Numbered from the stretch's first letter, positions 1 through 6,232 are shown. The stretch is 7,522 nucleotides of DNA from Roseburia sp. (GCA_017626625.1 JAGAIK010000670.1:1-7522); one strand, 5' to 3'. Translations and numbers: made by a program. Notes: generated by a model not told the origin, from the letters alone.

Positions 1-57
1 GAATTTTTGGAGAGCCATGGAGTAGAGCCGATTGACTGGCAGATAGAAGATATCTGA
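1..57 (+). CDS. 3' end of an upstream gene, product unknown (partial)
   Basis: Reading from base 1 gives 18 sense codons ending ...EPIDWQIEDI and a TGA at 55-57. The other two + frames close earlier, at about base 24 and base 45. The residue mix (charged, with Trp, Pro and Ile) looks like a real protein terminus. The gene begins outside the window and 18 residues are too few to name the family. The stop codon lies inside the first copy of a 45-bp tandem repeat, so the gene end was duplicated downstream; the second copy is out of frame and non-coding. That this is coding is an inference from frame openness and composition. Confidence 0.5.
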   Translation, partial: EFLESHGVEPIDWQIEDI

Positions 58-111
58 TAAAGTTCCTTAGAGCCGTTGACTGGCAGATAGAAAGTATCTG
101 ATAAAGTTCCT
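23..111 (+). repeat. Tandem duplication, 45 bp + 44 bp, over a gene 3' end
   Basis: Copy 1 (23-67) and copy 2 (68-111) both run from TAGAGCCG to AAAGTTCCT. They differ by one missing A after GCCG and by GA versus AG in the middle. Each copy holds a perfect 6-bp inverted repeat, CAGATA...TATCTG (40-45/51-56 and 84-89/95-100), with a 5-nt loop. The GA/AG difference falls in the loop, so both stems are intact. The repeat spans the last codons and stop of the upstream reading frame. Confidence 0.9.
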
Positions 112-125
112 TAAAAATGAGGAGT

Positions 126-153
126 GCCCGGTTAGCTTCTCAGCTATCCGGGC
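126..153 (+). terminator. Strong hairpin, probable terminator of the upstream gene
   Basis: GCCCGG (126-131) pairs with CCGGGC (148-153). Inside it, TAGCT (133-137) pairs with AGCTA (142-146) around a TCTC tetraloop, with one T-T mismatch, giving 11 pairs in total. It lies about 70 bp after the upstream stop. The 3' flank is TATTATG, not a T-run, so it is a weak intrinsic terminator at best; it could instead protect an RNA 3' end. Confidence 0.45.
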
Positions 154-373
154 TATTATGAAAAAATCTATCAAGTATATGATAACGAAGTATCTATAAA
201 TGATTTACTGTTATTACTATAGCAGTAACATATGAATAAATTATGAACAAGGGTTGAACTTTTTCTGATTTTTTTGGACATAATGACTGTATCATGGAAT
301 AAATGTATACAATTTTTTGTGAAAAAAAGAGAGGAAAAAACTGCACAAAGTTTTCTAAAACCCTTGAAATTCC
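154..373. other. AT-rich intergenic stretch without a gene
   Basis: No supportable reading frame is present on either strand. The only structure seen is an imperfect 22-bp dyad at 209-230 (TGTTA...TAACA, with two mismatched positions), which could be an operator or chance in AT-rich DNA. A TTGAAC (254-259) and CATAAT (279-284) pair lies 19 bp apart, too wide for a convincing sigma-A promoter. The whole gap between the upstream stop and the next start is about 430 bp. Confidence 0.6.
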
Positions 374-400
374 TAATATTTGGGAATAAAATGACGATAT
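374..400 (+). promoter_or_regulatory. Candidate sigma-28 (SigD/FliA-type) promoter
   Basis: GACGATAT at 393-400 matches 7 of 8 positions of the B. subtilis SigD -10 element GCCGATAT. Exactly 15 bp upstream, TAAT (374-377) matches 3 of 4 positions of the TAAA -35 element. Transcription would start near 406-408, leaving a leader of about 80 nt before the ATG at 488. The match suits the downstream gene, whose product resembles the flagellar cap protein FliD. Assignment is by eye against the known consensus. Confidence 0.6.
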
Positions 401-472
401 AAAGAGTAATAGGAAACAGAAAGATTTAAGGACAGGGAAGTCAAACAAGCCCCAGAGCGGCAAATTTTATTC

Positions 473-479
473 AAAGGAG
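473..479 (+). promoter_or_regulatory. Ribosome binding site fixing the start at 488
   Basis: AAAGGAG ends 8 nt before the ATG at 488. A GTG at 479 in the same frame overlaps this site and could not use it, so the protein starts MANISG. Confidence 0.85.
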
Positions 480-487
480 TGGACAGT

Positions 488-1765
488 ATGGCAAATATTT
501 CAGGATATGATTCTTATTCTATGAGTACCTTATTTTCCAGCACGGGAAATGCAGGAAATAACACAACAGCTTCGGATATGCTGGGAATCAGCTACACGGA
601 TTATGCGAGCATCCGGAACGGCAGTTACCGTAAGCTGCTTTCTTCCTACTATCAGAACGTGGAGAATGACGGCAAGACCTCTTCTTCCGAGTCGAAGGAC
701 AGCAAGCAGACCCTGACTTCTATCAGAAGCGCAGCGAGTGATTTAAAGGAGTCCGCATCGGTGTTGTTAGATAAGGGCAAAAACAGCTTATTTAAAACAA
801 AGACCGATGAAATGGGCAACAGTTATGTTGACTATGATACCGATGAGGTTTACAAGGCAGTGAAAAGTTTTGTGGAAGATTACAACAGCCTGTTGGATTC
901 CGCAGCAGAGTCAGATACCACCAGCATTCTTCGGACGGCAAAGAGCATGGTTTCTTATACGGAGGCGAATGAGAAGGCGCTTGCCCAGATTGGCATTACC
1001 GTTGGCTCTGACAATAAGCTTTCCATTGACGAGGATAAATTTAAAGAAGCCAGCAAGGCGAGAGTACAGTCCCTGTTCCAGTCCACAGGCGGCTATGCTT
1101 ACCAGATAAACGCAAAGGCAACCAGTCTTGACAGTTGCGCTGCCACAGAGGAGAAGAAGGCAGGCGACTCTGATAAAGCGGAGAGCTATAAAGCCGGCAT
1201 AAAATCTACCTCCACCTCAAAGGACAGTGCTAAGACCTTAGGAACTATCGAAGAGGCGGCAGAGGATGCCAATAAAACCCTTGCAGTGCTGCGCAAAACA
1301 GGAACAGAGTCCTTATTTAACATGATTACAAAGACGAATGAGGACGGCAGCACCGTTACCGGTTATGACACAGATGCGATTTATAAGGCAGTGAAAAACT
1401 TTATTGAGGATTATAATACGCTGTTGGATAAGACGGAGGATTCGGAGACAACGAGTATCCTTTCCGCAAGAAAGTCCATGATAAACAGTACTTCCTCTTA
1501 TAAGACTTCACTTTCTGCGGTGGGAATTACCATTGGCTCTGACAATAGTCTTTCCATTGATGAAGAGAAGTTCAAAGATGCCGATATGGCAAGGGTGAAA
1601 TCACTGTTCCAGGACAGCTATGGTTTCGGTTATCAGACAGAGAAACAGATTTCCAAGATTGACACGTCTGCAGAGAAAGAGGCGTCAAAATCCAATACAT
1701 ACAGTGACAGCGGTTCTTATACCAATAACTATACTTCCGGTGACTGGTATAATTCCCTTATTTAA
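488..1765 (+). CDS. Tandem FliD C-terminal-like domain protein
   Basis: Predicted product of 425 residues, rich in Ser, Thr, Lys, Asp and Glu, with one Cys (217) and no signal peptide or membrane segment. After a Ser/Asn-rich N-terminal part (1-74) come two related modules, residues 75-215 and 250-392, joined by a polar linker and followed by a Ser/Tyr/Asn-rich tail. Each module has the order TL..I..AA, YDTD..YKAVK, F(V/I)EDYN.LLD, TTSIL, (V/I)GIT.GSDN.LSIDE.KF, (A/V)R.(K/Q)SLFQ. This pattern of FV..YN, IGI, dG.LsiD..K and v..LF is typical of the C-terminal domain of FliD (flagellar hook-associated protein 2), including the G-Y-x-Y/Q stretch after LF. A full FliD is one chain with N- and C-terminal regions; here a clear FliD N-terminal domain is not seen and the C-terminal element is doubled. 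The sigma-28-like promoter supports a flagellar link, but no other flagellar gene is in the window. Role inferred: accessory filament, cap or surface protein; secretion is unknown. Coding is near certain, function is not. Confidence 0.85.
   Translation: MANISGYDSYSMSTLFSSTGNAGNNTTASDMLGISYTDYASIRNGSYRKLLSSYYQNVENDGKTSSSESKDSKQTLTSIRSAASDLKESASVLLDKGKNSLFKTKTDEMGNSYVDYDTDEVYKAVKSFVEDYNSLLDSAAESDTTSILRTAKSMVSYTEANEKALAQIGITVGSDNKLSIDEDKFKEASKARVQSLFQSTGGYAYQINAKATSLDSCAATEEKKAGDSDKAESYKAGIKSTSTSKDSAKTLGTIEEAAEDANKTLAVLRKTGTESLFNMITKTNEDGSTVTGYDTDAIYKAVKNFIEDYNTLLDKTEDSETTSILSARKSMINSTSSYKTSLSAVGITIGSDNSLSIDEEKFKDADMARVKSLFQDSYGFGYQTEKQISKIDTSAEKEASKSNTYSDSGSYTNNYTSGDWYNSLI
710..1663 (+). repeat. 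Internal gene duplication: two FliD_C-like modules
   Basis: Module 1 is coded by 710-1132 and module 2 by 1235-1663. From YDTD to the end of each module the copies align without gaps at an offset of 531 bp (177 codons); before that, a 2-codon indel gives an offset of 525 bp. Nucleotide identity is visible in places: TTGGCTCTGACAATA occurs at 1002-1016 and at 1533-1547, while flanking parts have diverged at many codon positions. This indicates an old duplication within the gene. Confidence 0.9.
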
Positions 1766-1783
1766 GATAAGGTGCGGAAGGGC

Positions 1784-1812
1784 TTGTCAAAAAGAATAAA
1801 ACATGCGATGAT
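1784..1812 (+). promoter_or_regulatory. Candidate sigma-A promoter for mnmA
   Basis: TTGTCA (1784-1789) and GATGAT (1807-1812) are separated by 17 bp, and a TG at -14 (TGC before GATGAT) gives an extended -10. This is the only reasonable promoter seen between the upstream stop and mnmA. It lies upstream of the terminator hairpin at 1830-1870, so a transcript from here would carry that hairpin in its leader. Confidence 0.4.
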
Positions 1813-1829
1813 AGTGCATGTAATGATGA

Positions 1830-1870
1830 GGGTGTCCCCCGAGTTTTTGCGGGACATCCTTTTACTTTTT
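1830..1870 (+). terminator. Intrinsic terminator after the FliD_C-like gene
   Basis: GGGTGTCCC (1830-1838) pairs with GGGACATCC (1851-1859), 9 pairs with one G-U, followed by TTTTACTTTTT. It begins 65 bp after the stop at 1765. A second perfect inverted repeat, ACATGC/GCATGT (1801-1806/1816-1821), sits just upstream. An outer pair, TCAAAAAG/CTTTTTGA (1787-1794/1865-1872), encloses both and would compete for the T-run. Confidence 0.8.
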
Positions 1871-1885
1871 GAGTGGACACGGAAT

Positions 1886-1889
1886 GGAG
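1886..1889 (+). promoter_or_regulatory. Ribosome binding site fixing the mnmA start at 1896
   Basis: GGAG ends 6 nt before the ATG at 1896. Upstream in-frame starts (TTG 1869, ATG 1884) have no comparable site and would add residues before the usual MnmA N-terminus. Confidence 0.7.
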
Positions 1890-1895
1890 ATTAAA

Positions 1896-2978
1896 ATGGC
1901 AGGAAAAAAAGTAGTGGTCGGCATGTCGGGAGGCGTGGATTCCTCCGTGGCAGCGTATCTTTTGAAGGAACAGGGATATGAAGTAATCGGAGTTACCATG
2001 CAGATATGGCAGGACGAGGACGAGTTCACACAGGAGGAAAACGGCGGTTGCTGCGGCTTAAGTGCGGTGGACGATGCCAGAAGAGTGGCGGAGCGGTTAG
2101 AAATCCCATATTATGTGATGAATTTCAAGCAGGAATTTAAAAAGAATGTCATGGATTATTTTACCGCAGAATATCTGCGGGGGAGGACGCCGAATCCCTG
2201 TATCGCCTGTAACCGCTATGTGAAATGGGAGGCGCTGTTAAACCGCAGTTTAGAAATCGGCGCCGACTATATTGCCACCGGGCATTATGCCAGAGTAGAG
2301 CAGTTAAATAACGGCAGATACGCCATCAAAAATTCGGTGACAGCGGCAAAGGACCAGACCTACGCCCTCTACAATCTGACCCAGGAGCAGCTTTCCCGGA
2401 CACTGATGCCGGTGGGGGCTTACACCAAGGACGAGATACGGGAGATTGCGGAAAATATCGGTTTGATGGTGGCGCATAAAAAGGACAGCCAGGAGATTTG
2501 TTTTATCCCGGACAACGATTATGCCGGGTTTATTGACAGGGAGCGGGGCGCAGAGGTTCCGCCGCCGGGAAATTTTGTTTCCCCTGCCGGGGAGATTTTA
2601 GGAGTCCATAAGGGCATCACCCATTATACCATCGGTCAGCGCAAAGGTCTTGGCATTGCCTTAGGACACCCGGTGTTTGTGACGGAAATCCGACCGGAGA
2701 CCAATGAGGTGGTATTAGGGAGCAATGAGGATGTATTTACAACGGAGCTTTTTGCAGACCATCTGAATTTTATGGCGCTGCCGGATATCAAGGACGGAAC
2801 AGTCTTAAAGGCGAAAATCAGATATTCCCACGCAGGAAGCCTGTGCAAAGTGACACGGACAGGAGAAGATGAGCTGCACTGCGAATTTTTAGAGCCGGTG
2901 CGGGCTGTGACGCCGGGACAGGCGGTGGTTTTGTATGACGGGGATTATGTGGCAGGCGGAGGAAGCATTATCCGCTGA
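1896..2978 (+). CDS. mnmA: tRNA-specific 2-thiouridylase MnmA
   Basis: Cytoplasmic enzyme that adenylates and then thiolates C2 of the wobble uridine U34 in tRNA-Lys, tRNA-Glu and tRNA-Gln, using ATP and sulfur relayed from a cysteine desulfurase. The product has 360 residues, the usual length. Visible motifs: the PP-loop SGGVDSS (11-17), GGCCGLSAVDDA with Cys52 and Cys53, NPCIACNRYVKW with Cys105 at the position of the catalytic Cys of the family, ATGHYAR (127-133), and SQEICFIPDNDY with Cys202 as the second catalytic Cys. The central and C-terminal beta-barrel regions continue with HYTIGQRKGLG (243-253) and end SIIR. The Gly-Cys-Cys insert near 51-53 is common in Firmicutes members. No cysteine desulfurase gene is next to it. 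Expression may start at 1784-1812 and pass a terminator-like leader. The start is chosen from the RBS and the family N-terminus. Confidence 0.97.
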   Translation: MAGKKVVVGMSGGVDSSVAAYLLKEQGYEVIGVTMQIWQDEDEFTQEENGGCCGLSAVDDARRVAERLEIPYYVMNFKQEFKKNVMDYFTAEYLRGRTPNPCIACNRYVKWEALLNRSLEIGADYIATGHYARVEQLNNGRYAIKNSVTAAKDQTYALYNLTQEQLSRTLMPVGAYTKDEIREIAENIGLMVAHKKDSQEICFIPDNDYAGFIDRERGAEVPPPGNFVSPAGEILGVHKGITHYTIGQRKGLGIALGHPVFVTEIRPETNEVVLGSNEDVFTTELFADHLNFMALPDIKDGTVLKAKIRYSHAGSLCKVTRTGEDELHCEFLEPVRAVTPGQAVVLYDGDYVAGGGSIIR

Positions 2979-3001
2979 GGCGCTGCGGAGGAAATGGCGG
3001 C

Positions 3002-3029
3002 TTGACAAGGTGTATATAACAGATATGCT
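3002..3029 (+). promoter_or_regulatory. Sigma-A promoter for metH
   Basis: A perfect TTGACA (3002-3007) is followed 16 bp later by TATGCT (3024-3029). Transcription would start near 3036, leaving a leader of under 20 nt that begins close to the RBS AGAGAGG (3037-3043). The 75-bp gap between mnmA and metH has no room for a SAM, cobalamin or T-box leader. Confidence 0.65.
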
Positions 3030-3053
3030 TGCATAAAGAGAGGTAAAACAGAA

Positions 3054-5510
3054 ATGACAAGAGAGGAATTCAGAGCGCTTACGGAGGAGCGGGTGGTGCT
3101 GTTAGACGGTGCCACGGGAACCAATTTGCAGAAAGCGGGAATGCCGGTGGGTGTCTGCCCGGAACAGTGGATTTTGGAAAATCCACAGGTGTTGGTGGAT
3201 TTGCAGAAACGCTATGTGGAGGCGGGAACGGATATTTTATTTGCCCCTACCTTTACCGCAAACCGCATTAAGTTAGAAGAATATGGTTTGCAGGATAAAT
3301 TAGAAGAGATGAACCGCAGCTTAGTGGAGCTGTCGAAGGAAGCCGCCGGGGGAAAGGCGCTTATCGCCGGGGATTTGACCATGACAGGGGAACAGTTATA
3401 CCCTCTGGGCGATTTACAGTTTGAGGAACTGGTGGAGGTGTATAAGGAGCAGGTGCAGGCAATTTTAGCGGCAGGTGTGGATTTATTTGTGGTGGAGACC
3501 ATGATGAGCCTTCAGGAATGCCGTGCGGCGGTGCTGGCAATCCGGGAACTCTGTGATTTGCCCGTTATGGTATCCCTCACCTACAATGAGGACGGAAGAA
3601 CCCTCTATGGAACAGACCCTGCCACAGCGGTGGTGGTGCTTCAGAGCCTTGGGGCGGACGCAGTGGGAATGAACTGCTCCACCGGGCCGGACGCCATGCT
3701 TGCCCCCATGGCACAGATGGCGGAATATGCCACAATTCCTCTTCTGGCAAAGCCCAATGCAGGAATGCCGGAGTTAGAGGACGGAAAAACGGTCTTTCGT
3801 GTGGGACCGGAAGAATTTGCGGCTGCCGGAAAAGAATTAGTGGAAAAGGGGGCAGGGATTCTCGGCGGCTGCTGCGGAACCACGCCGGAGCATATCCGGG
3901 CGCTAAAAGAGGCGGTGGTGGGCATGACCCCGCCGAAGCCTCTCACCGTAAAACGAAGGGTTCTCACCTCCGAGCGGAAACTGGTGGAAATCAAATTGGA
4001 CGGCAATTTCATGGTGATTGGAGAGCGCATTAATCCCACCGGAAAAAAGAAGCTGCAGGCAGAATTAAAAGAGGGCTCCCTCAATCTGGTGCGCACCATG
4101 GCGTTAGAGCAGGAGGAAAACGGTGCACAGATTTTGGACATCAATATGGGTATGAACGGCATTGACGAAAAAGAAATGATGCTGCGGACCATTTACGAGG
4201 TGACTTCCACGGTGGACTGCCCGCTCTGTATCGATTCCAGCCATGTGGATATCATCGAGGCAGCCTTGAGGATTTATCCGGGACGTGCCCTGATTAACTC
4301 TATTTCACTGGAAAAAGAAAAATTTGAGCACCTGCTGCCCGTGGCAAAAAAATACGGGGCAATGTTCATTTTACTGCCGTTATCCGACGAGGGGCTGCCA
4401 AAGGATTCCGAGGAAAAGCACGGCATTATCCGTACTATTTTAGAGGAAGCCCTCCGCATTGGAATGGCAAAGGAGGATATTGTGGTAGACGGGCTGGTGG
4501 CAACCATCGGAGCGAATCCCAAGGCGGCATTAGAGTGCTTTGAAACCTTTTCCTACTGTAAAAATGAACTGGAATTGCCCACCGCCTGCGGACTTTCCAA
4601 TATTTCCTTCGGACTGCCGGAGCGGGCATATGTAAATACCGCTTTCCTTACCATGGCAATCGCAAATGGTCTTACCATGGCAATCGCAAATCCCTCCCAG
4701 GAGCTTTTGATGAACGCCGCCTTTGCGTCGGACATGCTGCTGAATAAACCGGAAAGCGATATCCGCTACATAGAGCGCATGAATTTCTTATCGGGAAAAT
4801 ACGCTGGAATGGAGCGTGTTATGGTTCCTTCCGCAGCAGCCCAGGCAGTTCCCGGCGAAAAAAAACAGGAAAAAACAGGGAGCGGCGTCTTTCAGGCAGT
4901 TTTAAAGGGCAATAAGGAGCATATTTTAGAGGAAGTAAAAGTGCTGCTGGGACAGGGAGAAAAGCCGGACGAAATCATCAACGGACATTTGATTCCCGCC
5001 ATCAACGAAGTGGGGGAGTTATTTGATAAGAAAAAATATTTCCTCCCCCAGTTGATTTCCTCCGCCAATACCATGAAAATTGCCATTGAATACTTAGAGC
5101 CCATGTTAGAGCGGGGCACCGGAGAGGCAATGGCAACCATCGTCGTGGCAACGGTGGAAGGTGATATCCACGATATCGGCAAAAATCTAGTTGTCCTCAT
5201 GCTGAAAAACTACGGCTACAACGTTATTGACTTAGGAAAAGACGTGCCGGCAGAGCAGATTGTAGACACCGCCATGAAGGAGGGGGCAAAAGTTATCGGG
5301 CTGTCCGCCCTTATGACCACCACCATGATGCGGATGAAAGATGTGGTGGAGCTTGCGAAAGAAAAAGGCTGCGCCTGCAAAATCGTCATAGGCGGCGCCG
5401 CCATCACCGAGAGCTTCGCAGAAGAAATCGGCGCCGATGGCTACTCCAAGGACGCCGCAGAGTGCGTAAAATTAGTGGAGCGGCTGCTGGCAGAGGACAG
5501 AGAACATTAA
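3054..5510 (+). CDS. metH: Cobalamin-dependent methionine synthase, short form without activation domain
   Basis: Transfers a methyl group from methyltetrahydrofolate to homocysteine through bound cobalamin, giving methionine; cytoplasmic. Domains of the 818-residue product: homocysteine methyltransferase barrel (about 10-290), with LLDGATGTNLQ (16-26) and zinc-ligand cysteines Cys208 (MNCSTGP), Cys273 and Cys274 (GGCCGT); pterin-binding domain (about 318-590), starting VIGERINPTGKKK, with LDINMG (361-366), CIDSS (392-396) and GLSNISFGLPER (513-524); cobalamin cap (about 610-690); and cobalamin-binding domain (about 694-815), with DIHDIGKN (704-711), His706 being the expected cobalt ligand. 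The chain ends there. The AdoMet-binding reactivation domain of about 330 residues found in the 1227-residue E. coli enzyme is absent, so reactivation would need a separate protein, as in some other Firmicutes and Thermotoga; none is encoded here. The ATG at 3054 has AGAGAGG 10 nt upstream. Other corrinoid methyltransferases share these folds, but the joined Hcy and pterin domains favour MetH. Confidence 0.93.
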   Translation: MTREEFRALTEERVVLLDGATGTNLQKAGMPVGVCPEQWILENPQVLVDLQKRYVEAGTDILFAPTFTANRIKLEEYGLQDKLEEMNRSLVELSKEAAGGKALIAGDLTMTGEQLYPLGDLQFEELVEVYKEQVQAILAAGVDLFVVETMMSLQECRAAVLAIRELCDLPVMVSLTYNEDGRTLYGTDPATAVVVLQSLGADAVGMNCSTGPDAMLAPMAQMAEYATIPLLAKPNAGMPELEDGKTVFRVGPEEFAAAGKELVEKGAGILGGCCGTTPEHIRALKEAVVGMTPPKPLTVKRRVLTSERKLVEIKLDGNFMVIGERINPTGKKKLQAELKEGSLNLVRTMALEQEENGAQILDINMGMNGIDEKEMMLRTIYEVTSTVDCPLCIDSSHVDIIEAALRIYPGRALINSISLEKEKFEHLLPVAKKYGAMFILLPLSDEGLPKDSEEKHGIIRTILEEALRIGMAKEDIVVDGLVATIGANPKAALECFETFSYCKNELELPTACGLSNISFGLPERAYVNTAFLTMAIANGLTMAIANPSQELLMNAAFASDMLLNKPESDIRYIERMNFLSGKYAGMERVMVPSAAAQAVPGEKKQEKTGSGVFQAVLKGNKEHILEEVKVLLGQGEKPDEIINGHLIPAINEVGELFDKKKYFLPQLISSANTMKIAIEYLEPMLERGTGEAMATIVVATVEGDIHDIGKNLVVLMLKNYGYNVIDLGKDVPAEQIVDTAMKEGAKVIGLSALMTTTMMRMKDVVELAKEKGCACKIVIGGAAITESFAEEIGADGYSKDAAECVKLVERLLAEDREH
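4647..4691 (+). repeat. Exact 21-bp direct repeat within metH, 24-bp period
   Basis: The stretch 4647-4667 is repeated without change at 4671-4691, separated by GGT. It encodes TMAIAN twice (533-538 and 541-546) in the pterin-binding domain. Judged from the family pattern (FL.MAI..GL..AI.NP), the protein length here is normal, so the repeat does not appear to be an insertion. Confidence 0.9.
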
Positions 5511-5523
5511 CGTATGAATGAAA

Positions 5524-5606
5524 AGGAGCCTGTTTTGCAGCGATGGAAAGAGATGAGATTTTTTAGAATATCTTATCTTTGGACATCGGGACAAAACAGG
5601 CTTTTC
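5524..5606 (+). terminator. Long extended hairpin terminator after metH
   Basis: AGCCTGTTTTG (5527-5537) pairs perfectly with CAAAACAGGCT (5592-5602), extended by A-T and G-T pairs outward and followed by TTTTCT. The stem continues inward: CGATG/CATCG (5541-5545/5584-5588), AAAG/CTTT (5547-5550/5577-5580) and ATGAGAT/ATCTTAT (5553-5559/5570-5576, one G-T), with small internal loops and a 10-nt apical loop. It starts 14 bp after the metH stop. Confidence 0.8.
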
Positions 5607-5646
5607 TGCTGACCTCTGTTTTCATTGCAAAAAAAATTAAAATTTC

Positions 5647-5675
5647 CACAACACTTTCCCCTTTTCAAACGTTAT
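5647..5675 (+). promoter_or_regulatory. Possible ECF-type promoter of the sigma operon
   Basis: CACAAC (5647-5652) and CGTTAT (5670-5675) are 17 bp apart, similar to the AAC...CGT pattern recognised by many ECF sigma factors, which often drive their own operon. No convincing sigma-A promoter was seen in 5607-5737. A short pattern match in AT-rich DNA, so tentative. Confidence 0.3.
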
Positions 5676-5737
5676 ATCAATGAAAGCACAATAAAACACC
5701 GACATTTATTTACAAAACAGGCGCCCATTGCTGCCGG

Positions 5738-5745
5738 AAAGGAGG
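5738..5745 (+). promoter_or_regulatory. Ribosome binding site fixing the sigma start at 5755
   Basis: AAAGGAGG ends 9 nt before the ATG at 5755. An in-frame TTG at 5728 lies upstream of this site and would translate through it, so it is rejected. Confidence 0.9.
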
Positions 5746-5754
5746 TTTTTACCC

Positions 5755-6213
5755 ATGGTAGAAAAAATCTACCAGAAATACTTAAAAGAACTGACAGGCT
5801 GGTGTACGTCTATGACCTGCAACAGGGCGAAAGCAGAGGATTTAGTCCAGGAAGCATTCCTGCGTGCCTTAGACCATGAAGATCTATTCCGGAACATGTC
5901 GGAACAGCAATGCCGGGCATGGATGTACCGCACAATTAAAAACCTCTATTACGACAGGCTGCGCCATGAGCGTTTTGAGACGGCGGAGGAGGAGCTGCCG
6001 GAAAGAGTGGAGGAACCTTGCGAATATGAGGAACTGGAACAAAAAGAGCTGTTGGCAAAGCTGCCGGAGGAAGAACGAATGCTGTTTACCATGCGGTATA
6101 TGGAAGGGTACAATTCCAGAGAACTGGGAGAAATCTTTTCCATGCCTGCGGCAACAGTGCGGATGAAATTAGCGTCAGCAAGAAAAAAGCTGCAGAAAGA
6201 ATGGAAAGGGTAA
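5755..6213 (+). CDS. RNA polymerase sigma factor, sigma-70 family, ECF-like
   Basis: Predicted product of 152 residues with only regions 2 and 4, the layout of ECF (group 4) sigma factors. Region 2 covers about 5-72: AEDLVQEAFLRAL (28-40) is the typical core-binding segment and CRAWMYRTIKNLYYDRLR (53-70) covers regions 2.3 and 2.4, which melt and read the -10 element. An acidic linker (74-98) leads to region 4 (about 99-150): LPEEERMLFTMRYMEGYN, then a helix-turn-helix SRELGEIFSMPAATVRMKLASARKKL that reads the -35 element. It would direct RNA polymerase to its own promoter set in the cytoplasm. The next gene starts 30 bp after the stop and is probably cotranscribed. No anti-sigma gene of known type adjoins it, and the regulon and inducing signal are unknown. 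Confidence 0.95.
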   Translation: MVEKIYQKYLKELTGWCTSMTCNRAKAEDLVQEAFLRALDHEDLFRNMSEQQCRAWMYRTIKNLYYDRLRHERFETAEEELPERVEEPCEYEELEQKELLAKLPEEERMLFTMRYMEGYNSRELGEIFSMPAATVRMKLASARKKLQKEWKG

Positions 6214-6232
6214 GCCGCCGAAGTGGCAGAAA

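Noticed and set aside
1..111. CRISPR-like repeats
   Set aside because: Only two directly adjoining copies with no spacer between them; a simple tandem duplication.
158..199. 13-codon frame MKKSIKYMITKYL after the first hairpin
   Set aside because: No RBS, very short, and composition expected from AT-rich DNA.
194..463. 89-residue minus-strand reading frame rich in Phe, Leu and Ser
   Set aside because: It begins with TTG, has no RBS, lies in AT-rich intergenic DNA and overlaps the sigma-28-like promoter; the hydrophobic look comes from A/T-rich codons.
2979..3053. Possible riboswitch upstream of metH
   Set aside because: Only 75 bp between the genes, largely taken up by a promoter and RBS; no stem set of a cobalamin, SAM or T-box leader is seen.
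3641..4192. 183-residue minus-strand frame opposite metH
   Set aside because: Shadow of well-conserved metH domains; no RBS or recognisable motif.
5514..5612. 32-codon frame starting just after metH
   Set aside because: It is coincident with the long terminator hairpin, and the nearest purine-rich site is too far upstream, inside metH.
5625..5879. 84-residue + strand frame overlapping the start of the sigma gene
   Set aside because: TTG start without RBS; the sigma frame is clearly the coding one over the shared region.
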